Below are positions 1 to 6,448 of a stretch of DNA of 7,845 bases, one piece after another. The DNA is from an uncultured Selenomonas sp. (GTDB lineage: Bacteria > Bacillota > Negativicutes > Selenomonadales > Selenomonadaceae): the NCBI GenBank assembly GCA_947097535.1, contig CAMURM010000057.1, forward strand, positions 1 to 7,845. Direction: 5' to 3'. A model generated the notes under the pieces. The model ran no database searches, was not told the DNA's origin, and was given only the letters and a program-made list of their open reading frames with translations. Numbering within the stretch: the stretch's first letter is position 1; each line of letters starts with the position of its first letter. The position numbers were made by a program, and so were the translations under genes.

Positions 1-522
1 AAGGCGATCGAGGCCGTCTTCGACGGCTTCCGCGTCATGCCCATGGACGAGGCGGCGCGTATCGGCGACATCTTCCTGACTTTGACGGGCGATAAGGATG
101 TCATCCGCAAGCATCACTACGAAGTCATGAAGGACGGCGCCATGATGGCGAACTCCGGTCACTTCGACGTGGAGATCAACATCCCCGAGCTTGAAGAGAT
201 TTCCGTATCGCGCCGCACCGTGCGCAAGAACATCGAGGAATTCAAGCAGAAGGACGGCAGGAAGCTCTACCTTCTCGCAGAAGGGCGCCTCGTCAATCTC
301 GCGGCGGGCGACGGCCATCCGGCGGAGATCATGGATCTCTCCTTCGGCGTGCAGTTCTTCTCGGCGCTGCACATCCTCAATCATCATGCGGAGCTCGATA
401 AGAAGGTCTATCTGATGCCCGATGAAATCAATACGAAGATCGCCGAGCTCAAGCTCAAGGCTGCAGGCGTGGCCATCGACTATCTGACGGACGAGCAGAA
501 GGCTTATCTCGGACTTGCCTGA
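1..522 (+). CDS. ahcY: S-adenosylhomocysteine hydrolase, C-terminal part (5' end outside window)
   Basis: Cytosolic, NAD-dependent enzyme that splits S-adenosylhomocysteine (AdoHcy) reversibly into adenosine and homocysteine, relieving product inhibition of methyltransferases. The window holds the last 173 residues; the frame is open from base 1, and the family is usually about 400-470 residues. Visible family motifs are SGHFDVEI (nt 154-177), AEGRLVNL (277-300) and GHPAEIMDLSF (313-345), which belong to the NAD-binding domain and the return to the substrate domain. The protein stops just after the conserved LT-x-x-Q-x-x-YLG segment. It therefore lacks the C-terminal extension ending KPDHYRY of human-type enzymes, whose Lys and Tyr reach the NAD of a neighbouring subunit. 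The short form and the HPAEIMDLSF version resemble archaeal and Thermotoga enzymes. The mtaD gene follows after 14 bases, so the two are probably co-transcribed. Identification is firm; the true substrate (AdoHcy or S-inosylhomocysteine) cannot be settled from this part. Confidence 0.95.
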   Translation, partial: KAIEAVFDGFRVMPMDEAARIGDIFLTLTGDKDVIRKHHYEVMKDGAMMANSGHFDVEINIPELEEISVSRRTVRKNIEEFKQKDGRKLYLLAEGRLVNLAAGDGHPAEIMDLSFGVQFFSALHILNHHAELDKKVYLMPDEINTKIAELKLKAAGVAIDYLTDEQKAYLGLA

Positions 523-536
523 GAAGAGGTGCGGCT

Positions 537-1817
537 ATGAAGATTCTGATCTCGAATGCACATATCTTTCGCGAGGACGGTACTGTGATCGAGGGAAATA
601 TCGCGATCGAAGGCACGAAGATCGTTGCCGTCGGCGAGATTCCCGCCTCGTGGCAGCCGGAGCGCACAATCGATGCGAAGGACAAGTTCGCCGTTCCCGG
701 TTTCGTCAACGCCCATACGCACGCTTCGATGACGCTTCTTAGAAGCTATGCGGACGACATGAAGCTCATGGATTGGCTGCAGCAGAAGATCTGGCCGATC
801 GAGGCGAAGATGCAAAACGAAGACATCTACTGGGGCGCCATGCTCGCTGCCGTGGAGATGATCCAGAGCGGCACGACGACCTTCGCCGATATGTACGGTC
901 CCGATATGGAAAAGGTCGCCGAGGTCGCCGAGGCGTCGGGGCTGCGCGCCGTGCTTTCGCGCGGACTGATCGGTGTGGCTCCCGACGCCGAAGAGAAGCT
1001 CGCGGAGAACGTGACGCTTTTCAAGAACTGGCACGGGAAAGCCGACGGGCGCATCACCGTGATGTTCGGTCCGCATGCGCTCTATACATGCCCGCCCGAT
1101 TATCTGCGCAAGGTGGCGGAAGCCGCGAAATCACTTGGAGCGGAAGTCCACATCCACATGTCGGAAACGAAGGGGGAAGTGGAGAACTGCCTCAAAGAAT
1201 ACGGCAAGCGTCCCTTCGCCCATGTCGCCGCCACAGGGCTTTTCGACAACGGTACATTGGCGGCGCACTGCGTGCATCTCGATGATGAGGATATCGACGT
1301 CATCAAGAAGTACGGCATCCGCGTCGCGCACAATCCCGGCAGCAATATGAAGCTCGCGAGCGGCATCGCGCCCGTGCCGCGCCTCCTCGCGGAAGGCGTC
1401 TGCGTCGCTCTCGGCACGGACGGCGCGTCGAGCAACAACAACCTTGACATGCTCGAAGAAATCAACCTCGCCGCCATGCTGCACAAGGTGGCGAGCTACG
1501 ATCCCGAGGCCGTGCCTGCGGCAGAAGCGCTTCGCATGGGGACGCAGTACGGCGCCAAGGCTGTCGGCTGCGCCGATACGGGGCGCTTGAAAGAAGGCTA
1601 TAAGGCGGACATCGTCCTCTTCGACATGACGAGCCCCGCGTGGGTGCCGCGCTATGACCCCGTATCGCTGCTCGTCTATGCCGCAAATGCTTCGTCCGTG
1701 GATACGGTCATCGTCGATGGGCGCATCCTCATGGAAAAGCGTGCGCTTCTGACGCTCGACGAAGAGCGCATCATGTTTGAGACGAAGCGCCGCGTGGAGC
1801 ATCTCCTCGCACATTGA
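537..1817 (+). CDS. mtaD: 5-methylthioadenosine/S-adenosylhomocysteine deaminase
   Basis: Amidohydrolase-superfamily enzyme that deaminates the adenine ring of AdoHcy, 5'-methylthioadenosine and often 5'-deoxyadenosine, giving the inosyl compounds and ammonia. It is 426 residues, normal for the family, and cytosolic. An N-terminal beta-sandwich strand leads to the metal-binding pair H60-x-H62 in FVNAHTHASM. HIHMSET (205-211) supplies the next metal histidine (H207) and catalytic E210. AHCVHL (243-248) carries substrate-side histidines, and GTDGASSNN (293-301) carries the metal/catalytic Asp D295. The C-terminal segment GYKADIVLFD (354-363) is the usual closing strand of the family. The ATG at 537 has an AAGAGGTG ribosome site (524-531) five bases upstream. 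It lies 14 bases after ahcY, a pairing that suggests shared regulation and a joint role in AdoHcy turnover. The family also includes guanine, cytosine and chlorohydrolase-type members, but SAH/MTA deaminase fits best from motifs and context. Confidence 0.93.
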   Translation: MKILISNAHIFREDGTVIEGNIAIEGTKIVAVGEIPASWQPERTIDAKDKFAVPGFVNAHTHASMTLLRSYADDMKLMDWLQQKIWPIEAKMQNEDIYWGAMLAAVEMIQSGTTTFADMYGPDMEKVAEVAEASGLRAVLSRGLIGVAPDAEEKLAENVTLFKNWHGKADGRITVMFGPHALYTCPPDYLRKVAEAAKSLGAEVHIHMSETKGEVENCLKEYGKRPFAHVAATGLFDNGTLAAHCVHLDDEDIDVIKKYGIRVAHNPGSNMKLASGIAPVPRLLAEGVCVALGTDGASSNNNLDMLEEINLAAMLHKVASYDPEAVPAAEALRMGTQYGAKAVGCADTGRLKEGYKADIVLFDMTSPAWVPRYDPVSLLVYAANASSVDTVIVDGRILMEKRALLTLDEERIMFETKRRVEHLLAH

Positions 1818-1838
1818 GCTATTTTCGCATGTCTTTTG

Positions 1839-1872
1839 CAGCAGCCCTTCGCGGGCTGCTGTGATTCCTTTT
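1839..1872 (+). terminator. Hairpin with weak T-run after mtaD
   Basis: CAGCAGCCC (1839-1847) pairs perfectly with GGGCTGCTG (1853-1861) around a 5-base TTCGC loop. A broken T-run (TTCCTTTT, 1865-1872) follows four bases later. This has the form of an intrinsic terminator, but the T-run is poor and the ftsK ribosome site begins only five bases after it, so read-through into ftsK is likely. It may act as a partial terminator that lowers ftsK expression relative to ahcY-mtaD. I see no separate promoter for ftsK in the 72-base gap. Confidence 0.6.
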
Positions 1873-1876
1873 AGAT

Positions 1877-1892
1877 AGGTGATGTCGTTTTG
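1877..1892 (+). promoter_or_regulatory. Ribosome binding site that sets a TTG start for ftsK
   Basis: AGGTGA at 1877-1882 lies seven bases before TTG (1890-1892), which is in frame with the FtsK reading frame and followed by a lysine-rich N-terminus. The nearby ATG at 1882 and GTG at 1879 are out of frame. The first in-frame ATG is codon 26 and has no comparable upstream site. TTG is therefore the best start. Confidence 0.75.
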
Positions 1893-4652
1893 AAAAAGAA
1901 AGTTTCCAAGAACGGCAAAGGGAACAGCAGGAGAAAGCCCCGCACGCAGAGCAAGAAGGCGCCGATGACAGCGGCTGCTCCCACGGGCAGGCGCTATGAA
2001 ATCATGGGGCTCGTATTGCTCGCTGTCGGACTCATTTCCATCGGCGGTCTGCTCGATTGGAACGTCGGCTTTATCGGTCTTTATTTCGCTAAATTTCTTC
2101 GCTATCTTTTCGGTATGGGCGCTTGGGTTGCTTCGGGTGTCATCCTGCTCATCGGTATGCAATATGTGACGAAGCATCGCGGCATCGTCTACTCCACGCA
2201 TTTTTTCGGACTCGTGGGACTCTTCGTTTCCCTGCTCGCCATCCTCCATCATTTCCTCGTGCCCGTGGGCGCGGAGATCCTGCCCGAGTACCTGCCCGGG
2301 GCAGGCGGCCTTTTGGGCGGCGGGCTCCTTTTCATCATCCGCAAATTCTTCGGGGCGACGGGAGCCATCATCCTCTTGTGCACGGGCGTCGTCGTCGCCG
2401 TCCTGCTCTCAACGACATGGTCGCTCGCCGTGGGCATGCTGCGCACGAAGCGGCAGGCGAAGGCGGGCCTCGACAAGGCGAAGGATACGTTCGTCGTCGC
2501 ACAGCAGAAGGTGACGCAGGCGGAAAGCCTTTTAGAAGAGCATGTGCGCGAAAAGATCAGAAGCTCCTTTTACAATCAGGATAAGGACGAGGCCTTCGAT
2601 CAGGCTTTCGCGGCAGCGGACGCAGATGCCCGACTTAGAGACGAAGCCATTGAACCGACGCTTCCCTCCTTCGAGACGCCGGTGGCGCCCGTCATGCCGC
2701 AATCGCAGGAAGAGGCTGATTTTCTTGCCGCACTTGAGCCGACGGCTGCGGAAGAGGAGCCGCCGCCTCTTGATTTTATCGGAACGTACAGGCGGGAAGA
2801 AACGGGCGAAAGAAATGTACAGGAAGAAGTGCCGTCAGAAGAAGCAGAGTCGACTTTTTCCATCGAGTACGCTTCCAGTGGAGCAGCGATTTCCGATATG
2901 ATTGACGCCGAACCGCCGCCGGAAATCCCCGACGACTTCGACGTCCGCCCCTTGCCGGCGGACGTTCCCATGGCGATGGAGGTGCAGGACAAGCGCCTCG
3001 CCATGATGCAGCCGTCCGCTTCCACGCATGCCATGATGGCTACCCTGCCGCAGCAGACTCCCGCGCCGCCGGCAGAGGCAGCCGCTCCGACTGTCGAAGC
3101 GGTCGAGCCGCCGACGGAGGCGCGCGAGCCGCTGCAGCCGCCTGCCCTGCGAGATGCTGCGGCATCGCAGACACAGCAGGCGGCAGCTGCAGCTGCACCG
3201 CTCGAGCTGCCGTATCAACTGCCCAAGGTGGAGGAAATACTCGCCGCCCAGTTCAAGAAGAAGAATTTTGAGTTGGAGCGGGAGATCGCGGAGAACGCGC
3301 AGACCCTGTCGCAGACCTTGGAAAATTTCAAGGTCAAGGCGAAGATCATCAACGCGTGCCACGGCCCCGCTGTCACGCGCTACGAGCTGGAGCCTGCACC
3401 CGGCGTCAAGGTCAGCAAGATCACGAATCTGGCGGACGATCTGGCTCTGAGCCTGGCAGCTTTTTCCGTGCGCATAGAGCCCATTCCCGGCAAGGCTGCC
3501 ATCGGCATCGAAGTGCCGAACAAGGAACTTGAAGGCATCCGTCTGCGCGAGGTATTGGAAAAGCCCGACTTCGCCGCCGCCAAGTCGAAGCTCACGGTAG
3601 GTCTTGGCGTCGACATCGGCGGGCAGGGCATTTTCGCTGACCTCGCCAAGATGCCGCACCTTCTCGTCGCCGGTGCCACGGGCTCGGGCAAGTCGGTCTG
3701 CATCAATACGCTCATCACGAGCATTCTCTTCAAGGCGAAGCCCGATGAGGTGAAGTTCATCCTCATTGACCCCAAGATGGTGGAGCTGTCCAACTACAAC
3801 GGCATCCCACACCTCATGGTTCCCGTCGTCACCGACGCGAAAAAGGCGGCGTCCGTCCTCAACTGGTCGGTGCAGGAGATGGAGAAGCGCTACGCCAGAT
3901 TTGCCCAGACGGGCGTGCGCGATATGGAGCGCTTCAATGCCGCAAGACCCGAGGAGAAGATGCCCGCCATAGTCATCATCATCGACGAGCTCGCCGACCT
4001 CATGATGGTCGCGCCGCACGACGTGGAGGACGCCATCTGCCGCCTCGCGCAGAAGGCGCGCGCGGCAGGCATACATCTCGTGCTCGCGACGCAGCGTCCG
4101 TCCGTCGACGTCATCACGGGCATCATCAAGGCGAACATCCCGTCGCGCATCTCGTTCGCCGTTTCCTCACAGATCGATTCGCGCACGATCCTCGATATGA
4201 GCGGCGCTGAAAAGCTCCTGGGCAAGGGCGACATGCTCTTTTATCCTGTCGGCTCGGCAAAGCCGCAGCGCGTGCAGGGTGCCTTCGTCAGCGACGAGGA
4301 GGTCGAGCGTCTCCTCGACTTCATCCGCAGTCAGGGACAGCAGATGGAGGAGAATCAGGAGATCATCGAATACACGGAAAATGCCGCCATGGAAGATGAC
4401 GAGAGCAAAAAAGATGGGGCAAAGGATAAGACGGACGAGCTTTTGGGCGATGCCATCGAGCTCGTTATGAGCCTCGGTCAGGCATCCACATCGAGCATCC
4501 AGCGTCGCTTCCGCATTGGCTACACGCGCGCCGCGCGCCTCATCGACACGATGGAAGAGATGAAGCTCATCGGTCCCAGTGTCGGCAGCAAGCCGCGTGA
4601 GATCCTCGTATCGTCCGAAGAAGCCGAAGCGGCTTTGCGGAAGATCAGCTAA
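1890..4652 (+). CDS. ftsK: FtsK/SpoIIIE-family DNA translocase
   Basis: Septum-located, ATP-driven DNA pump that clears and segregates the chromosome termini at division. It is 920 residues, somewhat longer than Bacillus SpoIIIE/SftA because of a long linker. The basic N-terminus (1-36) is followed by about four membrane segments (roughly 38-57, 72-92, 104-124, 157-178, with a further Gly-rich hydrophobic stretch at 138-150). A short basic, coiled region (185-225) leads into a Pro/Glu/Ala-rich, low-complexity linker (about 250-440) rich in Gln-Ala near its end. The motor follows: alpha domain (about 440-530), then beta domain with Walker A GATGSGKS (595-602), IDPKMVEL (626-633), Walker B IVIIIDELADLM (694-705) and LATQRPSVDVITG (732-744). 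The C-terminal gamma winged helix (about 848-913) contains QRRFRIGYTRAARLID, typical of DNA-orienting gamma domains. All motor motifs are intact, so the protein should be active. It follows mtaD and is probably partly co-transcribed with it. In a non-sporulating host it would be the division translocase; a sporulation role cannot be excluded. Confidence 0.96.
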   Translation: MKKKVSKNGKGNSRRKPRTQSKKAPMTAAAPTGRRYEIMGLVLLAVGLISIGGLLDWNVGFIGLYFAKFLRYLFGMGAWVASGVILLIGMQYVTKHRGIVYSTHFFGLVGLFVSLLAILHHFLVPVGAEILPEYLPGAGGLLGGGLLFIIRKFFGATGAIILLCTGVVVAVLLSTTWSLAVGMLRTKRQAKAGLDKAKDTFVVAQQKVTQAESLLEEHVREKIRSSFYNQDKDEAFDQAFAAADADARLRDEAIEPTLPSFETPVAPVMPQSQEEADFLAALEPTAAEEEPPPLDFIGTYRREETGERNVQEEVPSEEAESTFSIEYASSGAAISDMIDAEPPPEIPDDFDVRPLPADVPMAMEVQDKRLAMMQPSASTHAMMATLPQQTPAPPAEAAAPTVEAVEPPTEAREPLQPPALRDAAASQTQQAAAAAAPLELPYQLPKVEEILAAQFKKKNFELEREIAENAQTLSQTLENFKVKAKIINACHGPAVTRYELEPAPGVKVSKITNLADDLALSLAAFSVRIEPIPGKAAIGIEVPNKELEGIRLREVLEKPDFAAAKSKLTVGLGVDIGGQGIFADLAKMPHLLVAGATGSGKSVCINTLITSILFKAKPDEVKFILIDPKMVELSNYNGIPHLMVPVVTDAKKAASVLNWSVQEMEKRYARFAQTGVRDMERFNAARPEEKMPAIVIIIDELADLMMVAPHDVEDAICRLAQKARAAGIHLVLATQRPSVDVITGIIKANIPSRISFAVSSQIDSRTILDMSGAEKLLGKGDMLFYPVGSAKPQRVQGAFVSDEEVERLLDFIRSQGQQMEENQEIIEYTENAAMEDDESKKDGAKDKTDELLGDAIELVMSLGQASTSSIQRRFRIGYTRAARLIDTMEEMKLIGPSVGSKPREILVSSEEAEAALRKIS

Positions 4653-4663
4653 GTGTGCATATA

Positions 4664-4704
4664 GGGAATGCCCCGCGATCCTAGGATGATCGCGGGGCAT
4701 TTCC
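4664..4704. terminator. Bidirectional intrinsic terminator between convergent genes
   Basis: A 13-bp perfect stem pairs 4668-4680 with 4688-4700 around a 7-base loop (CTAGGAT). It extends through AT, GT and GC pairs to 4664/4704. It begins 12 bases after the ftsK stop and ends 6 bases before the stop of the opposite-strand SGNH gene. The extended stem gives short T-runs on the + strand (ATTTCCTGTTTC); the - strand tail is weaker. It most likely serves both convergent genes. Confidence 0.85.
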
Positions 4705-4710
4705 TGTTTC

Positions 4711-6339
4711 CTATTGCCGCAACAGATCGCGCCGGCGGTTGATGAGCTCTGCCATGAGCATCTTGCCGCGGATGTCGGGATGCAGACCGTCGACGGACAG
4801 TTCCGGCGCCATGACGGTATGGTTCACGTCATAAAAGTAGGGTTCCAGGTCGACGTAATACTTCTGGCTGCGAATGTAGGCATTGACGCGTGCGAGTTTT
4901 TGCTGCCACAGGGGATCGGTATCGATGTGGAAAGCATTGCGGATATTTCGCGGGTTGATGGGCATGAGTGTGAGGAAGATCGGGCGGATGTCGTTTGCTT
5001 CGCACTTCTTCTTGATGGCATCGAGGTCGGCGATGATCTGCTCGGCGCTCATCTCCTCGGCACGCAGGCTGTTCGAACCCGTGAGTATCAAAAGGTTGTA
5101 CGGATGGAAAAAGAGGACGTCCTTTTCAAAGCGAAGCATTGAGGTGTGTGACGTGTCGCCGCTGCGTCCGATGTTGACGGCGGGAAAATCGAGATACGTC
5201 GTGAAGCTGTATTCCAGGTCGATGGGGGAAAACGACAGGGCGCCGCCGCCGTGCGTGATGCTGTCCCCAAAAGCGGCGGCAAAGATGCGGCTGTTCTTTT
5301 CCTTCACGACGAAGCGCTCGACATCGGAATACGTGCCGATCGTGTTGCCGTTTGCGTCGACGGCACGCACGCGCCAGTAGTATTCACCAGCATAGGGGCG
5401 CGCGTATTCGTCGTAGCAGCTGAAAGAGCCTGTGACCTTTTGTGACCATTGACGATTTTTTGCAGGCAGCGTATTATTTTCTTCTTCGGGCGAGGGAGGA
5501 TTGACCATGAGCTCGACCTCGTAGTTTTCGCAGCCGTTCATCGGTATCCACTGATAAACGGGGTAGACGGGCTCGGCGGCATTCGGCATCTGGTCGAAAT
5601 TGTTAATCAGGGGCTTGTTGGGAAGCGGCTCACGGCTATCGATATAGATCGGCTCCGCTTCGGAAAACTCGCCGATGGTTTCGTGATGGAAGCCGAGCGC
5701 GCGCACGCGCCAGTAAAGCGTTTCCGTTTCACCGCGGAGGAAAGGCGTGAGATCGGCCTGGTAGCCATTCGTAAATATCTGCCTAGTGCTGTAGAGATGG
5801 TTCTGACGCGACAGCGCCACACCTCCTTCGGCATCGGGCTCAGCCGAGAGGATTTCGAGCTCGTAGCAAACGGCACCGGGAATCGTGTGCCAGACGAGGA
5901 AGGGCTTGCGGCTCGCGGGATGCTCCTTCGTGTACTCGAAGATGGGACGCGGCCGCAACGGTTCCTTGAAATTCGGATTTTCGACGACATTCGACGGCTC
6001 GGTGAGCTGTCCGAACATGCCGAATGCCGTGATGCGGTAATACATCGGGATCGGCGTTGCCGGCATTTCGTAGGAAGCCTTGACGGTGAAATCGGATTCG
6101 AAGGCATGGTATTCGGGCTCGCCTTCGACAAGCCCCGTCGTCTTGGAAAGTGCCTCGATGCGATAAAAACACGGATAGGGCAGCCTTTTCCACGAAATGA
6201 CGATGCGGTCTCCTCTGTTTTCAAAGATCGGATCGAAGGGTATATTGCGCAGACCAAGCACGTCCGTCTTCTCCGTCAGGAAAATGCAGAGGAAGGTGAA
6301 GAACAAGATTGTGAAAGTAAAGAGAAGAAATTTTTTCAT
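4711..6339 (-). CDS. Membrane-anchored or secreted protein: three Fn3-like repeats plus SGNH/GDSL hydrolase domain
   Basis: 542 residues; I do not recognise a named gene. The N-terminus (MKKFLL then hydrophobic to about residue 21) is a signal peptide or uncleaved signal anchor; Cys18 lies in no good lipobox. Residues 31-347 hold three beta-sandwich-like repeats. Each begins with a hydrophobic strand ending in Trp (W50, W150, W264), has a Tyr exactly nine residues later (Y59, Y159, Y273) followed by a strand of the form Y-x-[ILV]-E, and closes with a strand such as YYRITAFG (100-107), YWRVRALG (209-216) or YWRVRAVD (321-328). This fits fibronectin-III folds. Residues 350-542 form an SGNH hydrolase: block I GDSIT (Ser360), block II SGDTS (Gly394), block III GSNS (Asn423, with Ser in place of the usual GxND Asp), block V DGLHP (Asp517, His520). 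The catalytic Ser-Asp-His set is intact. A likely role is an extracytoplasmic esterase or deacetylase on a surface glycan, inferred from architecture only. The start ATG has a weak GTGGTG site five bases upstream and fits the signal sequence. It is a single gene, convergent with ftsK and divergent from cobO. Confidence 0.85.
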   Translation of the reverse strand: MKKFLLFTFTILFFTFLCIFLTEKTDVLGLRNIPFDPIFENRGDRIVISWKRLPYPCFYRIEALSKTTGLVEGEPEYHAFESDFTVKASYEMPATPIPMYYRITAFGMFGQLTEPSNVVENPNFKEPLRPRPIFEYTKEHPASRKPFLVWHTIPGAVCYELEILSAEPDAEGGVALSRQNHLYSTRQIFTNGYQADLTPFLRGETETLYWRVRALGFHHETIGEFSEAEPIYIDSREPLPNKPLINNFDQMPNAAEPVYPVYQWIPMNGCENYEVELMVNPPSPEEENNTLPAKNRQWSQKVTGSFSCYDEYARPYAGEYYWRVRAVDANGNTIGTYSDVERFVVKEKNSRIFAAAFGDSITHGGGALSFSPIDLEYSFTTYLDFPAVNIGRSGDTSHTSMLRFEKDVLFFHPYNLLILTGSNSLRAEEMSAEQIIADLDAIKKKCEANDIRPIFLTLMPINPRNIRNAFHIDTDPLWQQKLARVNAYIRSQKYYVDLEPYFYDVNHTVMAPELSVDGLHPDIRGKMLMAELINRRRDLLRQ

Positions 6340-6369
6340 AAGAGCACCACAAAAAGGAAATAAAGGTTA

Positions 6370-6389
6370 TAATGATAACTAAATCATTA
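6370..6389. promoter_or_regulatory. AT-rich inverted repeat, candidate operator in a divergent control region
   Basis: TAATGAT (6370-6376) and ATCATTA (6383-6389) are perfect 7-base inverted arms separated by AACTAA. The left half, ATAATGATAA, matches part of the classic Fur-box consensus, and ATCATTA matches its other half, but the arms are spaced wider than in that 19-base consensus. The repeat sits between the start codons of the SGNH gene and cobO. It lies just downstream of a - strand extended -10, and a + strand TATAAT (6368-6373) overlaps its left edge. A metal-responsive or other dimeric repressor is possible; identity is unproven. Confidence 0.4.
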
Positions 6390-6397
6390 GTATACCA
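6389..6397 (-). promoter_or_regulatory. Extended -10 promoter element for the SGNH gene
   Basis: On the - strand this reads TGGTATACT, i.e. TG-N-TATACT, an extended -10 with a 5/6 match to TATAAT. The -35 position (about 6412-6417) reads TATTCT and is poor, which is common for extended -10 promoters. The predicted transcript would start near 6382, giving a leader of about 43 bases and placing the inverted repeat over the start point. Confidence 0.45.
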
Positions 6398-6436
6398 TGT
6401 TTTTACCTTGCAGAATAGGCGGGCAGAAAAAAACTT

Positions 6437-6442
6437 AGGAGG
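6437..6442 (+). promoter_or_regulatory. Strong ribosome binding site of cobO
   Basis: A perfect AGGAGG lies six bases before the ATG at 6449. It is the strongest Shine-Dalgarno match in the window and fixes the cobO start. Confidence 0.85.
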
Positions 6443-6448
6443 ATTTCC

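Noticed and set aside
1131..2252. 373-codon open frame on the - strand
   Set aside because: It lies opposite mtaD and the start of ftsK, both with intact family motifs. Its translation is His/Arg/Asp-rich with no recognisable domain, as expected for the complement of GC-rich codons.
3183..3196. 14-base perfect palindrome GCAGCTGCAGCTGC
   Set aside because: It lies inside the alanine-rich linker of ftsK and is explained by repeated Ala codons (GCA/GCT); no regulatory role is supported.
2835..4076. 413-codon open frame on the - strand opposite ftsK
   Set aside because: It is Leu/Arg/His-rich with no domain, and it crosses the complement of the conserved motor region. Its length is explained by GC-rich codon bias.
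6280..6339. Lipoprotein signal peptide on the SGNH protein (Cys18)
   Set aside because: The residues before Cys18 are TFL, not a Leu-Ala/Ser-Gly/Ala type lipobox, and hydrophobic sequence continues after the Cys. A signal anchor or ordinary signal peptide fits better.
5449..6363. 304-codon open frame on the + strand opposite the SGNH gene
   Set aside because: The opposite strand has a signal sequence, three internal repeats and catalytic blocks. This frame has no recognisable motif and no good ribosome site.
6340..6448. Possible cobalamin riboswitch upstream of cobO
   Set aside because: The gap is only 109 bases, AT-rich, and shows no B12-box-like element or the multi-stem structure needed; a B12 riboswitch is usually around 200 bases.
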